From Candidatus Oscillochloris fontis (GTDB lineage Bacteria > Chloroflexota > Chloroflexia > Chloroflexales > Chloroflexaceae), in NCBI RefSeq assembly GCF_004138135.1, contig NZ_RYFD01000016.1, positions 1-64,000 of the forward strand: a stretch of DNA of 64,000 bases, written 5' to 3'. The notes below the pieces were generated by a model. It had not been told where the DNA came from. It ran no database searches and saw nothing but the letters and a program-made list of their open reading frames with translations. Positions 8,255-17,261 of this stretch are shown here, in pieces (positions within the stretch are counted from its first letter, which is position 1; each line of letters begins with the position of its first letter). The translations under genes were made by a program, and so were the position numbers.

Positions 8255-10264
8255 TTAGCGACTCTCAATGCGTAGCTGGAAGTCCCAGCCCGGCAGTTGG
8301 GGCACGTTGGGCAGAACGTAGGTACCGATCAAGCCCTGTTGTTGCATTTGGGTCAATGCGGCTTCGGCCTCAGCACGCGACTTGCCACGGATGGCGGCGC
8401 GCACCTGATCCAGCACCGCGCCACTGAGGCCGGGGCCACAGGCGGGATCATGGGTGTTGGGACTGATCAGGCCATCCACCGTCAAGCGCTCTCCGTCCCA
8501 GTTCCAGTTAGTAATCGCGGAAGCTTTGCAATCGCCCGGTTTCAGTGCTCCCGACTGCCGTAATAACTCGGTCAGTGCGTTGCTGAGTTGATCCTCGATC
8601 TGCACCCCCGGCGCACTGATCAGGGCGCTGTATCGCGCCTGAACAATCACCGTGAAGGTGGTGTTCTGCGGGTCTACCATCTCGCCAATTGCGGGTGAGG
8701 AGGTATAGGTGAAGCCTTGGAGTTGCTCAAGATCGACCCGCCGGGGGCTGATGGTCGTCGGTTCAAATTCCATGCCCCGCGCTAGGGCTAACCCCTGGAG
8801 TTGTTGCTGGGCCTGGGCATCCAATTGGGCGAGGGCTTGGCCAAGTAACGCCTGGACATCCTGCTCCTTGACGATCCAGACCGGCGCTTCGCTGCCGCCC
8901 GTGAGTGGCCCGTGTTGTACGATCAACGCTCCGCTATTGATGTTGAAGCTCTGTCCACCGGGGATGATGATGCGGCGGAGGCTGTTGGGTTCCACATTCG
9001 AGGCACTGCCCGCTGAGCGTGCGATCAGATCGATGGTCGCTGTTCCGCGTGTGGTGATGATCTGTGCCCCCTGGTCAATCGTCACTGAGGGTGGGATCGT
9101 CACCGCCACGTTGTTGATGAAGGGTACCTCTTGGCCATCCGGCTTGACGGCGATGAACTCGCTACCAGCAGGGAGGTTGATGCTTTGCGGGCTACTATTG
9201 TAGATCGTGATCGTGCCCTGGGCGGTGCCCGATGCGGCCATGACCGACTCGGTGATTTGGCCCGCGATGCTCACCGCTACGTCGCTGCTGATTGTCTCGA
9301 CTTCGACGGCGGTGCCACCACCCATGCCGGGGGCCGCCATCGGCACCATCATGGCCGTGATCGGCTCGATCTGGTCGGAGCGAATCGGGGGTGTGACCTG
9401 CACCGTGACGCTCTTGCCCAAAAATAGGAACGCGGTCACGCCGAAGGCGATCAGCAGGATGAGCGCGATGAGCAGCGGGATGAGCAGATTCGGGCGGCGC
9501 GGCGGCAGCAGCACTGCCTCCTCATCATAATTGGGCCGCTGGCGTGGCGCTGGTTTCGGCTCCGGGCGACTGGGCCGGGGTGGCGGTGGCGGCGGTGTGC
9601 GGCGCCCGGTCTGGTGGGCACGCGCCTTCTCTGAGGAGGATAGCTCGATATCCTCCGGGCGGATGCGCTTGGGCGGCGGTGGGGCGATTGGCCCGCGTGG
9701 CGCCGCGTGGCGCAGATCGGCCTCGTCCATGTCAATGCTGTCGAGGGCATCGGCAAAGTCGTCGTCGGCGGAGGCGCGGCGTAACGGGGGCGAGAGATCT
9801 TCGAGTGCCGCGAAGAGATCTTCGTCGGCGGGCGAGAGTCCCGCACGGTTGGTTGGTGGTAGATCGTCGAGATCGTCGAGCGCATCGAGGAAGGCAGCAT
9901 CACGCGCACTCAGATCTGCACTTTCGCGGCGTGCGGGTGGCGCTGGCATGGCAGGCGGTACCGCCCGCGCTGGCCCTGGGGTGGGCGCTACCACTCGCGT
10001 ATCGTCTACCTCTAGCGTCTCAATGCGCGCAAAACGAGCAGCCTGGAGTGTCTGTTGGTCTGAGGTGATCAGCACCAACTCCACCTCGTTCCGTTGCACG
10101 AGCGTGCGCAGCCGTTCAAGCTGGTCTGGCTGTTGTAAACCGGGTACATCTTCCGGCACTAACAGTTGCACCCGGCGTGCCCCCGACTGCCCGATCTTCC
10201 GCTGAAGCGTGTCAGCGGTGTCGTTGGGCAGCACTAGGATCAGAGCGGTCTCATCGGCGACCAT
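8255..10264 (-). CDS. membrane-anchored 'baseplate J-like' protein of the alaS operon
   Basis: 669 residues in three parts. Residues 1-90 form a small alpha/beta domain (ALILVLPNDTADTLQRKIG..). Residues 95-255 are a low-complexity Pro/Asp/Arg-rich linker with a DALDDLDDLPP segment and a proline run near 224-229. One membrane span lies at about 259-282. The rest is exported and beta-rich, with TIYNSSPQSINLPAGSEF and NVEPNSLRRIIIPGG segments that databases often label baseplate J/gp47-like. ATG 10264 has GGAGG five bases upstream. It lies between alaS (45 bp) and ruvX (3 bp). There are no other phage genes, so a phage origin is unlikely; I infer an envelope protein of unknown function. Confidence 0.75.
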   Translation of the reverse strand: MVADETALILVLPNDTADTLQRKIGQSGARRVQLLVPEDVPGLQQPDQLERLRTLVQRNEVELVLITSDQQTLQAARFARIETLEVDDTRVVAPTPGPARAVPPAMPAPPARRESADLSARDAAFLDALDDLDDLPPTNRAGLSPADEDLFAALEDLSPPLRRASADDDFADALDSIDMDEADLRHAAPRGPIAPPPPKRIRPEDIELSSSEKARAHQTGRRTPPPPPPRPSRPEPKPAPRQRPNYDEEAVLLPPRRPNLLIPLLIALILLIAFGVTAFLFLGKSVTVQVTPPIRSDQIEPITAMMVPMAAPGMGGGTAVEVETISSDVAVSIAGQITESVMAASGTAQGTITIYNSSPQSINLPAGSEFIAVKPDGQEVPFINNVAVTIPPSVTIDQGAQIITTRGTATIDLIARSAGSASNVEPNSLRRIIIPGGQSFNINSGALIVQHGPLTGGSEAPVWIVKEQDVQALLGQALAQLDAQAQQQLQGLALARGMEFEPTTISPRRVDLEQLQGFTYTSSPAIGEMVDPQNTTFTVIVQARYSALISAPGVQIEDQLSNALTELLRQSGALKPGDCKASAITNWNWDGERLTVDGLISPNTHDPACGPGLSGAVLDQVRAAIRGKSRAEAEAALTQMQQQGLIGTYVLPNVPQLPGWDFQLRIESR

Positions 10265-10309
10265 AGAACCTCCGGGCCGGGATGGGCAATACCACCCCGG
10301 ATTCCTCGT

Positions 10310-12997
10310 CTACTTCTTCTGCTCCGCAACCAGTTCGGGCGCACGGGCGATTGCGTCGGCCAGTTTCTGCACATCGCGGCCACCAGCCTGGGCCATTTCG
10401 GGGCGTCCGCCGCCACCACCACCAACGATCTGGGCTAAGGCTTTGACCAAGTTTCCGGCATGGTAGCCCGCCTTGACCAGATCGGGGGTGACCATGGTAA
10501 GAATCTGGGGTTTCTCACCAATGACACACCCTAAGACTATCACACCACTACCTAGTTTGTCGCGTAGCCAGTCGCCCATTTCGCGCAGCCGGTTGGTATC
10601 TTCGGCCTCTACTTGAGCGGTTAGCACCGCTACTGCGCCATCACGGTTGACTGTATCGAGTAGCGATTCTATCGAGGCGCGCGCCATTTTGCCGCGCAGG
10701 GCGTCGAGTTCTTGCTGGCGCTGGCGGTTTTCTGCCACCAACTGCTCAACCCGCTCGCTGACTTGAGCCACCGAGACCCCTAGGCGTCCGGCGAGGTCAC
10801 GCAGCACTTCGGCCTGCTGTTCGGCCCACACCTCAGCGCCGCGTCCGGTGAGCGCTTCGATCCGGCGGATGCCGCTGCCGATGCTGCTCTCGCCCACCAG
10901 TCGCACATAGCCAATCTCGCCGGTGCGCTTGACGTGGGTGCCACCACACAACTCCTGCGAATCGCGGGAGGCGAACTCCATGCTCGTGGCTCCGTTGCGC
11001 TCAATCGTTACAAGGCGCACCCGGTCGCCATACTTTTCGCCGAAGAGCGCAATCGCTCCGGCATCAAGCGCGGCTTGGTAATCCATCACCTGCCACGCGA
11101 CGGCCCCATCGGCGCGTACCCAGGCATTCAGGCGGCTCTCAATCTCGCGCACCTGGGCGGGTTCGAGCGCCCGGTTATGAGTGAAGTCGAAGCGCAGCCG
11201 ATCCGGGGCCACCAGCGACCCGGCCTGGGCCGCATGTTCACCGACCACATCGCGCAGGGCGCGTTGGAGCATGTGGGTGGCGGTGTGATTGCGCTCAATA
11301 TCGGCACGCCGCGTCACCGCAACCTCGGACTGCACGGCCTCACCCACTGCGATCTGGCCCGCCTCGATCACCCCGTAGTGGACGATCAGGCCGGGGGCAG
11401 GGCGGAGCGTATCATCCACCCGTACAGTGCCGTGGGGGCCAACCAGGCGTCCGCTATCGCCCACCTGGCCGCCGCTCTCGGCATAGAAGGGCGTGCGATC
11501 CAGCACGATCTGGACGGGGCTACCCGTGCTGGCGCTACTCACATCATCGCCATTCGCCACCAGCGCCAGGATCTGGCCCGACGCGGCAATCTGGGTATAG
11601 CCGAGGAACTCGGTGGCGGGCAGCCCCTTATCGGCCCAGATCTCGGCATCGGTGCCACGCTTAAACTGCGCCGCCGCCCGCGAACGCTCGCGCTGCTCGT
11701 TCATCGCGGCGGTATAGCCCGCCTCATCTACCGTCAGCCCGGCCTCCCCGGCGATGCGCTGGGTCAGATCGAGCGGGAACCCATAGGTATCTTTGAGCAC
11801 AAAGGCGTCGGTACCGGGAACCGCATCGTCGCCACTGGCCTGCACCTGCTCGATGATCGTACTCAGGCGCGAAATACCACCGGAGAGGGTGCGGAGGAAC
11901 TGCTGCTCCTCGGCATCCGCCGACTCCAGAATGAAGCTACGCCGCTCGGCCAGTTGCGGGTAGGCGGGGGCCATCTCGTCAATCACGGTCGCGATCACCT
12001 CGGCCAGGAAGGGCCGGGTGAACCCGATACTGCGCCCCTGGTAAGCGGCGCGCCGCAGGATGCGCCGCAACACGTAGGAGCGTCCGTTATTGCCGGGGAG
12101 CACGCCATCCGCGATCAGGAACGCAATCGCCCGGCTATGATCGGCAATCGCCCGGTAGGGAGCCAGATGGGCACGGTAGTGGGCCTCGTCGCTGCCCAGC
12201 GCACTGATAATCCGATTGATGATCGGCACAAACAGGTCGGTATCATAGTTACTATGTACCCCCTGCATCACCATCGTCATGCGCTCCAGCCCCATGCCCG
12301 TATCCACCGACTGACGCGGCAGCGGGCGCATGGTCGAGCGCTCGTACTGCATAAAGACGTTGTTCCAGATCTCGACATAATCGGGGTCATCGCTATTGAC
12401 GCCCGCCGCGTTCATTTTGGCGAGATCATCACCGATATACATGGTGATCTCGGAACACGGCCCACACGGCCCGGTGTCACCCATCACCCAGAAATTATCT
12501 TTACGCCCGAAGCGCAGCACCCGCGCAGGATCAGCACCCTGAGCGATCCAGAGTTGCGCCGCTTCCTCATCGGCGGGCACCTCATCATCACCGGCAAAGA
12601 CGGTGAACCAGAGCCGCTCGACAGGCAGTTTAAACTCCTCGGTGAGCAACTTCCAAGCCATCGCAATCGCATCGGCCTTAAAGTAATCGCCAAACGAGAA
12701 GTTGCCCAACATCTCAAAGAAGGTCTGGTGGCGCGGTGACGGCCCCACCTCCTCAAGATCATTGTGCTTGCCCGACACGCGCAGACACTTCTGGGCAGTC
12801 GTAGCGCGGCTATAGGGGCGCTGCTCAAGGCCCAAAAAGACATCCTTAAAGGGCACCATGCCCGAATTGACAAAGAGCAAGGTCGGATCATCCGCCACGA
12901 CAAGCGAGGTACTAGGCACAATCGTATGCCCGTGGCGCTCAAAGAACTTCAGATATGTCTCACGGATCTGAGCCGCACGCAACTTCTGGATGCTCAT
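10310..12997 (-). CDS. alaS: alanyl-tRNA synthetase
   Basis: Class II synthetase that charges tRNA-Ala. N-terminal catalytic core starts IRETYLKFFERHGH, with FVNSGMVPFKDVFLG and a GPCGPCSEI segment. The editing domain has HTATHMLQRAL and the Cys/His site ELCGGTHV. A C-terminal DHHA1-like domain ends with a Gly-rich GGGGGGRPEMAQAGG. I start it at ATG 12997 (895 residues). The longer open frame begins upstream of, and runs through, the promoter -10 at 13047-13052, so those first codons cannot be in the message; ATG 13015 is the only other option. First gene of an operon with the membrane protein and ruvX. Confidence 0.97.
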   Translation of the reverse strand: MSIQKLRAAQIRETYLKFFERHGHTIVPSTSLVVADDPTLLFVNSGMVPFKDVFLGLEQRPYSRATTAQKCLRVSGKHNDLEEVGPSPRHQTFFEMLGNFSFGDYFKADAIAMAWKLLTEEFKLPVERLWFTVFAGDDEVPADEEAAQLWIAQGADPARVLRFGRKDNFWVMGDTGPCGPCSEITMYIGDDLAKMNAAGVNSDDPDYVEIWNNVFMQYERSTMRPLPRQSVDTGMGLERMTMVMQGVHSNYDTDLFVPIINRIISALGSDEAHYRAHLAPYRAIADHSRAIAFLIADGVLPGNNGRSYVLRRILRRAAYQGRSIGFTRPFLAEVIATVIDEMAPAYPQLAERRSFILESADAEEQQFLRTLSGGISRLSTIIEQVQASGDDAVPGTDAFVLKDTYGFPLDLTQRIAGEAGLTVDEAGYTAAMNEQRERSRAAAQFKRGTDAEIWADKGLPATEFLGYTQIAASGQILALVANGDDVSSASTGSPVQIVLDRTPFYAESGGQVGDSGRLVGPHGTVRVDDTLRPAPGLIVHYGVIEAGQIAVGEAVQSEVAVTRRADIERNHTATHMLQRALRDVVGEHAAQAGSLVAPDRLRFDFTHNRALEPAQVREIESRLNAWVRADGAVAWQVMDYQAALDAGAIALFGEKYGDRVRLVTIERNGATSMEFASRDSQELCGGTHVKRTGEIGYVRLVGESSIGSGIRRIEALTGRGAEVWAEQQAEVLRDLAGRLGVSVAQVSERVEQLVAENRQRQQELDALRGKMARASIESLLDTVNRDGAVAVLTAQVEAEDTNRLREMGDWLRDKLGSGVIVLGCVIGEKPQILTMVTPDLVKAGYHAGNLVKALAQIVGGGGGGRPEMAQAGGRDVQKLADAIARAPELVAEQKK

Positions 12998-13046
12998 AGA
13001 GAAGGGCCTGTTCATTTCTTGACGGGGAACATGTGAATTGGGCGTG

Positions 13047-13076
13047 ATCATAGCACAGCCCAATATGGGGTGTCAA
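13047..13076 (-). promoter_or_regulatory. alaS promoter
   Basis: Minus-strand TTGACA (13071-13076) and TATGAT (13047-13052) with an 18-bp spacer. It excludes the upstream start codons of the alaS frame. Confidence 0.8.
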
Positions 13077-13091
13077 ACCTTATGCCAGCAG

Positions 13092-13220
13092 GTACCTGTT
13101 TACACTTGGGTGAAAGAAACGTTATTGTTCACGCGAAGGCGCGAAGGTTGTATTGAAGGCTTTGCGCCTTCGCGTCTTTGCGTCAAAACCTGGAGGCTAG
13201 GAGAAGTATGAACAGTTACT
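13092..13220. repeat. MITE-like repeat, copy 1 (GTAACTGTTCACACTT family)
   Basis: Left end TGTTTACACTTGGG and right end GAACAGTTAC are imperfect inverted repeats, with inner GCGAAGGCGCGAAGG / CCTTCGCG modules. Three further copies are at 34972, 54748 and 57546. No ORF. Confidence 0.65.
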
Positions 13221-13247
13221 TGATAGGGTAACTGTTCATGGTAGGGC

Positions 13248-13292
13248 TTGACGTATATGCAGTATTTGACTATAATTATAGTCAAATACTGC
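13248..13292 (+). promoter_or_regulatory. toxin-antitoxin promoter with 34-bp perfect palindromic operator
   Basis: TTGACG (13248-13253) and TATAAT (13271-13276) are spaced 17 bp. A perfect palindrome of 17+17 bases fills 13259-13292 (half site GCAGTATTTGACTATAA), covering the -10 and likely the transcription start. It is an obvious autorepression operator for the downstream pair. Confidence 0.85.
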
Positions 13293-13315
13293 ATTATCAG
13301 TTTCAAGGATCGGAT

Positions 13316-13639
13316 ATGCCTCCACAATCGCCCTATGGCATCATCTATGCGCCTATTGTCAAAGAGCATCTCCGTTCGATTGACCGGAAATACTACACAC
13401 TCATTCGGACGGTTATCCAAGAGCGATTAGCGTATGAACCAGCCGAAGAAAACCGCAATCGGAAACCGTTGAAACGACCAGCGTTTGAAACGGCGACATG
13501 GGAACTTCGGTTTGGGCCAGACAATATGTTTCGGGTGTTTTATGAGGTACAGATGGCGTCGCATGAGGTACATATTCTTGCTATTGGCGTGAAACTACGT
13601 GACACGGTCTTTATTGGGGGGGAGGCAATCGAGCTATGA
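13316..13639 (+). CDS. RelE/HigB-type toxin (first gene of a TA pair)
   Basis: 107 residues from ATG 13316, preceded by AAGGA. The C-terminal half (ETATWELRFGPDNMFRVFYEVQ, then VHILAIGVKLRDTVFIGG) has the beta-sheet pattern of RelE/ParE superfamily toxins, with basic residues in the middle (KPLKRPAFETATWELR). The longer frame from 13238 would begin upstream of the promoter and is rejected. The stop overlaps the antitoxin ATG (ATGA, 13636-13639). Toxin-before-antitoxin order is like higBA. Expected action is ribosome-dependent mRNA cleavage, inferred from the family; catalytic residues cannot be assigned with certainty. Confidence 0.8.
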   Translation: MPPQSPYGIIYAPIVKEHLRSIDRKYYTLIRTVIQERLAYEPAEENRNRKPLKRPAFETATWELRFGPDNMFRVFYEVQMASHEVHILAIGVKLRDTVFIGGEAIEL

Positions 13640-13902
13640 AAATTGCATCAGTTGCGGATATCAAGGCAAAACTCAGTGCCTACCTCAAGGCAAGTGAGGA
13701 TGAATTGGTTGTGATTACCCGCAATGGCAAAGCCATCGCCGTCCTACTTCCGGTAGAGGACGACGAGGAGTTGGAGCGCCTAGTCGTTGCCTATTCGCGC
13801 CACTTTCAAACGCTCCTTCAGACGGCGCGCCAGGAGATTGCATCAGGATCTGGCATCCATCACGATCAATTCTGGGAAGAGATGGGCGACGAATCAGCGT
13901 GA
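13636..13902 (+). CDS. Phd/YefM-type antitoxin
   Basis: 88 residues. The N-terminus (MKIASVADIKAKLSAYLKAS..ELVVITRNGKAIAVLLPV) is the typical Phd/YefM DNA-binding and dimerisation fold. The acidic C-terminus (EEMGDESA, IHHDQFWE) would cover the toxin. Translation is coupled to the toxin through an ATGA overlap. The protein probably binds the 34-bp palindrome upstream to repress the pair; that is inference from the family and the site. Confidence 0.85.
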   Translation: MKIASVADIKAKLSAYLKASEDELVVITRNGKAIAVLLPVEDDEELERLVVAYSRHFQTLLQTARQEIASGSGIHHDQFWEEMGDESA

Positions 13903-13927
13903 CTTCCCGGAAGCTAGGGTTTGGGAC

Positions 13928-13975
13928 TTGACACGCGCTCTTCTGGTTGTATAATTAGTGTAATTTTAACACTAA
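13928..13975 (+). promoter_or_regulatory. pncB promoter with palindromic operator candidate
   Basis: TTGACA (13928-13933) and TATAAT (13950-13955) with a 16-bp spacer. A palindrome TTAGTGT-N7-ACACTAA (13955-13975) starts at the last base of the -10 and covers the likely start site, a typical repressor position. A regulator of NAD synthesis such as NrtR is possible but unproven. Confidence 0.65.
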
Positions 13976-13983
13976 ACCCTAGT

Positions 13984-14026
13984 TTTTGGTGGTGTTTGGC
14001 GGCGCAGCCGCCAAACACCACCAAAA
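13984..14026. repeat. 43-bp perfect palindrome (GGCGGC-GCA-GCCGCC core family)
   Basis: 20-bp arms (TTTTGGTGGTGTTTGGCGGC and complement) around a 3-nt loop GCA. A second GGCGGC-GCA-GCCGCC hairpin follows at 14042-14056. It lies in the pncB leader. Confidence 0.85.
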
Positions 14027-14110
14027 TAAAGATCTTCGGAGGCGGCGCAGCCGCCCCCGAACCCCCACCGTAGGTACCCCTTGCCGAATAGATAGAATCC
14101 GGAGATCCAC

Positions 14111-15655
14111 ATGAACCCAGCCAATCAGCGCACTGCCGAGGGCATCCTCTTTACCGACCAGTACCAACTGAGTATGGCCCAGCTCTATTTCCGCCAGGGT
14201 GTCCATGAGCAGATGGCCCAGTTCGACCACTTCTACCGGCGTAACCCCAACTATGGGATGCACGAGGCGGGTTACTGTGTGAGTGCGGGCTTGGAGTGGC
14301 TGGTCAATTGGATGCAAGAGGTCTACTTCCACGATGAGGATCTGGACTATTTGCGCAGCCAGCGCACTCGCACAGGTGCGCAGATGTTCGGTGAGGATTT
14401 CCTGGCCTACTTGCGCGAGTATGGTAACTTCAGCCAGATCAGTCTGCACGCCATCCCGGAGGGGCGGGTGGTGCATCCCAATGTGCCGCTGACGATTGTG
14501 CGTGGCCCGTTGGCCATGGCGCAGATCCTCGAAACCCCGCTGCTCAACCAACTCAACTACCAGACCCTGATCGCCACCAAGGCGGCGCGTATCCGCGAGG
14601 TGAGCCGGGCGGCGATGGTGTTGGAGTTTGGGCTGCGGCGCGGCCAGGAGCGCGGCGCGAATGCCGGGACGCGGGCGGCGCTGATCGGTGGGGCTGACTT
14701 CACCTCTAATGTCGGGCTTTCCCATGTCCTCGGTCTCCCTCCTAAGGGTACCCACGCCCACGCGATGGTGCAGGTCTTTTTGGCTATGGGCCACAGTGAA
14801 CTCGATGCCTTCCGCGCCTATGCTGAATCGTACCCCGATGATTGTCTGCTGCTGGTAGATACGGTCAATACGCTCGAAAGTGGTGTCCCGAATGCGATCC
14901 GCGTCTTTGAGGAGCTACGCGCCAAGGGCCACAGCCCAATCGGGATTCGGCTCGATTCGGGTGACCTCGCCTACCTCGCGGTGCAGGCGGCGCATATGCT
15001 CAATGCGGCTGGCTTTGAGCAGACCTCGATTGTGCTCTCCAACGATCTAGATGAACTCTCGATCTGGCAGATCCAGTCCCAGATTGTGGATGAGGCGCAC
15101 CGCCACGCCATGGACGCCGATGCGGTGATTAAGCGCCTGATCTATGGTGTGGGCACACGGCTGGTCACGTCGCATGGCGAAGGGGCGCTTGGTGGCGTGT
15201 ATAAGCTCGTGGCGTTGCAGAAGGAACAGGCATGGCACCCGGCGATCAAGATTGCCGATACCCCTACCAAAATGACCAACCCCGGCCTCAAGCAGGCGTG
15301 GCGGCTGTATGACCAGCGCGGCCAGGCGACTGCCGACCTCATCACCTTAGAGGATGAAGCTCCGCGCCAGCAGCCCCAAATCGTCCTGCGCCACCATAGC
15401 GATCATAGCCGCCACCGCACCCTGCGCCAAGAAGATCTAACCTGGATCGAGCCACTATTGGTGGAGGTGCTGCACAATGGCCAACTGGTCGCCGATCTGC
15501 CCACGCTCGATGCCATCCGTAAACTCAGAATCGCCGATGTGGATCGTCTCGATACCGGCGTGCGGCGGATTATGAACCCGCACATCTACCACGTCTCGCT
15601 CAGCCAGTCGCTGTGGGATCTGAAACAGGAATTGCTGCGTGCGATGGGGATGTAG
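14111..15655 (+). CDS. pncB: nicotinate phosphoribosyltransferase
   Basis: 514 residues. Converts nicotinate and PRPP to nicotinate mononucleotide in NAD salvage. The N-terminal [16 protein letters not shown], the [15 protein letters not shown] segment, the [10 protein letters not shown] and [12 protein letters not shown] motifs, HAHAMVQVF and the barrel segment [14 protein letters not shown] are family landmarks. Start ATG 14111 follows a leader of about 150 nt that contains two repeat hairpins. Transcribed singly from the promoter at 13928, whose operator suggests regulation by NAD status. Downstream lies a triple tandem repeat, then a divergently unrelated pseudouridine synthase gene on the same strand. 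Confidence 0.96.
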   Translation: MNPANQRTAEGILFTDQYQLSMAQLYFRQGVHEQMAQFDHFYRRNPNYGMHEAGYCVSAGLEWLVNWMQEVYFHDEDLDYLRSQRTRTGAQMFGEDFLAYLREYGNFSQISLHAIPEGRVVHPNVPLTIVRGPLAMAQILETPLLNQLNYQTLIATKAARIREVSRAAMVLEFGLRRGQERGANAGTRAALIGGADFTSNVGLSHVLGLPPKGTHAHAMVQVFLAMGHSELDAFRAYAESYPDDCLLLVDTVNTLESGVPNAIRVFEELRAKGHSPIGIRLDSGDLAYLAVQAAHMLNAAGFEQTSIVLSNDLDELSIWQIQSQIVDEAHRHAMDADAVIKRLIYGVGTRLVTSHGEGALGGVYKLVALQKEQAWHPAIKIADTPTKMTNPGLKQAWRLYDQRGQATADLITLEDEAPRQQPQIVLRHHSDHSRHRTLRQEDLTWIEPLLVEVLHNGQLVADLPTLDAIRKLRIADVDRLDTGVRRIMNPHIYHVSLSQSLWDLKQELLRAMGM

Positions 15656-15845
15656 TAGGGGCGAAGCATCGCCCATCCCGACCATGCAGGAGCGCCCCAG
15701 TTCCGGGGCGATGCTTCGCCCCTAGCATCGCCCATCCCGACCATGCAGGAGCGCCCCAGTTCCGGGGCGATGCTTCGCCCCTAGCATCGCCCATCCCGAC
15801 CATGCAGGAGCGACCCAACCCGTTCCGGGGCGATGCTTCGTCCCT
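15656..15845. repeat. three tandem copies of a 59-bp hairpin unit
   Basis: A unit reading GCATCGCCCATCCCGACCAT.. and ending CGATGCTTCGCCCCTA occurs three times; copies 1 and 2 are identical over about 59 bp and copy 3 is diverged near its end. Each unit can fold with GGGGCGAAGCATCGCC arms. The same arms, with different interiors, recur at 18412, 20703 and 23428. Confidence 0.85.
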
Positions 15846-15860
15846 TTTGAAAGGGATCGT

Positions 15861-16766
15861 ATGCAAATCCAGCACACAATCGAAGTCGAAGCCCCATTAC
15901 AGGATGTGGCCGAGGCATTACTCCCTGGTGAGGGTGCCCAGATCGTCGCCCGTGGCGGCGCGTGGCTCAACGGGCGGCGCGTGGCTGATCCAGCCACCTC
16001 ATGCATGCCGGGGCAGACGTTGGTATTACGGCGGCCTCCCGCCGGAGGCTACCGCGAGGTTGATCTGGTGGTCAGCGACATCCTCTATGAAGATGCGTGG
16101 CTGATCGCCATCAACAAGCGCCTGGGGTGGTATGTGAATGCAATCCCCTGGGACGCCCAAGGTAACGTGCTGGCGGCGTTGCAGCGCTACCTCCGCGCCC
16201 GCGACGGCGTGGTTCCACCACTACACCTCGCCCACCAACTTGATCGTGACACCAGTGGGGTGCTCCTGCTCAGCCGTGCGCCCACGATCAACCCCACCCT
16301 CACGGCGGCCTTTGCGGGGGGCCACGTCGCAAAGACCTACACATGCCTGGTGGCCGGAGTGCCCGCAGCCAGTGGCGAGGTGCGCAGCGGGCATGGCCGT
16401 TCGGCCAACGGGCTGTGGCGCACCTACCCGCTTGAGGAGGTTGGCCGCGAGCTACCCTCTGGTGGGGGGCGGGTCAAATTTGCCCACACCAGCTACATGA
16501 TCGAGCGTATCCTCAATGACGCGGCTCAGGTACAGTGTACCCCCCACACCGGGCGCACCCACCAGATCCGCCTGCACATGGCCATGCTGGGGCACCCCTT
16601 ACTCGGCGACACTCGCTACGCGGGGCCGGGTGAATATGCAGGGATCACCCTCCCCGGCCACCTGTTGCACGCGGCGCGGCTGCGGCTGGTGCATCCACAC
16701 ACCCAAGAGTTGTTGGAGATCACCAGCCCGCTTCCTGACCTCTTGCAGCGCCTACTCACTCCATAA
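15861..16766 (+). CDS. RluA-family pseudouridine synthase
   Basis: 301 residues. Isomerises uridine to pseudouridine in rRNA or tRNA. The catalytic Asp is in HQLDRDTSGVLLLSR (about 117-131). Other landmarks are HVAKTYTCLVAG and the C-terminal CTPHTGRTHQIRLHMAMLGHPLLGD. The first 75 residues form a short S4-like/linker segment (GGAWLNGRRVADP). Start ATG 15861 follows directly after the tandem repeat. Its 3' end overlaps by 11 bp the convergent small membrane-protein gene. RluA, RluC and RluD types cannot be separated by eye, so no symbol is given. Confidence 0.92.
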   Translation: MQIQHTIEVEAPLQDVAEALLPGEGAQIVARGGAWLNGRRVADPATSCMPGQTLVLRRPPAGGYREVDLVVSDILYEDAWLIAINKRLGWYVNAIPWDAQGNVLAALQRYLRARDGVVPPLHLAHQLDRDTSGVLLLSRAPTINPTLTAAFAGGHVAKTYTCLVAGVPAASGEVRSGHGRSANGLWRTYPLEEVGRELPSGGGRVKFAHTSYMIERILNDAAQVQCTPHTGRTHQIRLHMAMLGHPLLGDTRYAGPGEYAGITLPGHLLHAARLRLVHPHTQELLEITSPLPDLLQRLLTP

Positions 16767-17010
16767 CCCCCAAACTAATCAGAAAAATCATCAACGACAA
16801 CTCTAGCGCCTTGATCGTATCCAGGCGTACTCCTTGCCAGAACGCATCCTGCCCCAGCCACCACCAGATTCGATTCCACCCTCTGCGTAAACGCGCCTCT
16901 TCCCACTGCCGCAGTTGCGCCACGCACGCCAAGCGAAACAGCCGACGAGTTTGGATCACGAGTGTTGTTGCCCACACCCCAGCGATCAAGAGTTGCAGAA
17001 ATAGAGCCAT
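16756..17010 (-). CDS. small membrane protein, function unknown
   Basis: 84 residues from ATG 17010, which has AAGGAG eight bases upstream; the longer frame upstream has no support. A hydrophobic N-terminal segment (LFLQLLIAGVWATTLVI, about 3-19) and a C-terminal one (LELSLMIFLISLGV, about 68-81) bracket an Arg/Trp-rich middle (RRGWNRIWWWLGQD). No family recognised. It converges with the pseudouridine synthase gene and their last 11 bp overlap. Confidence 0.6.
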   Translation of the reverse strand: MALFLQLLIAGVWATTLVIQTRRLFRLACVAQLRQWEEARLRRGWNRIWWWLGQDAFWQGVRLDTIKALELSLMIFLISLGVME

Positions 17011-17210
17011 CGTTGTGCTCCTTTCGTGCTGCCCTGAATACGAAGTGTGGCGTTGTTGATGGCTCAGCCACCAAAAACGCCACACCAGCGCGGGTTCAGA
17101 ATAGGTTGGATGAATCATGTATCAGACATCACTCATAGCATAAAGTATGCACCCATGCCGCCCCTTTTTGCAAGCAGAATTTCACCCCAGACCCCTGAAA
17201 AAACTTCTCT

Positions 17211-17253
17211 GTGTGGTGATGTTTGGCGGCGCAGCCGCCAAACATCACCACAC
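17211..17253. repeat. 43-bp perfect palindrome (GGCGGC-GCA-GCCGCC core family)
   Basis: 20-bp arms (GTGTGGTGATGTTTGGCGGC) and loop GCA, just past the stop of the DUF2330-like gene. A degenerate relative lies at 17043-17084. Confidence 0.85.
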
Positions 17254-17261
17254 AAGATCTT

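Noticed and set aside
10934-12739. 601-codon plus-strand open frame opposite alaS
   Set aside because: Shadow of alaS in high-GC DNA: His/Gly/Arg-rich, no domain pattern, and alaS has every family motif on the other strand.
13238-13315. N-terminal extension of the toxin gene
   Set aside because: The codons cover the -35, -10 and operator, so they cannot be in the message.
15656-15845. CRISPR-like array
   Set aside because: The three units repeat in full, including the parts that would be spacers, so there are no unique spacers.
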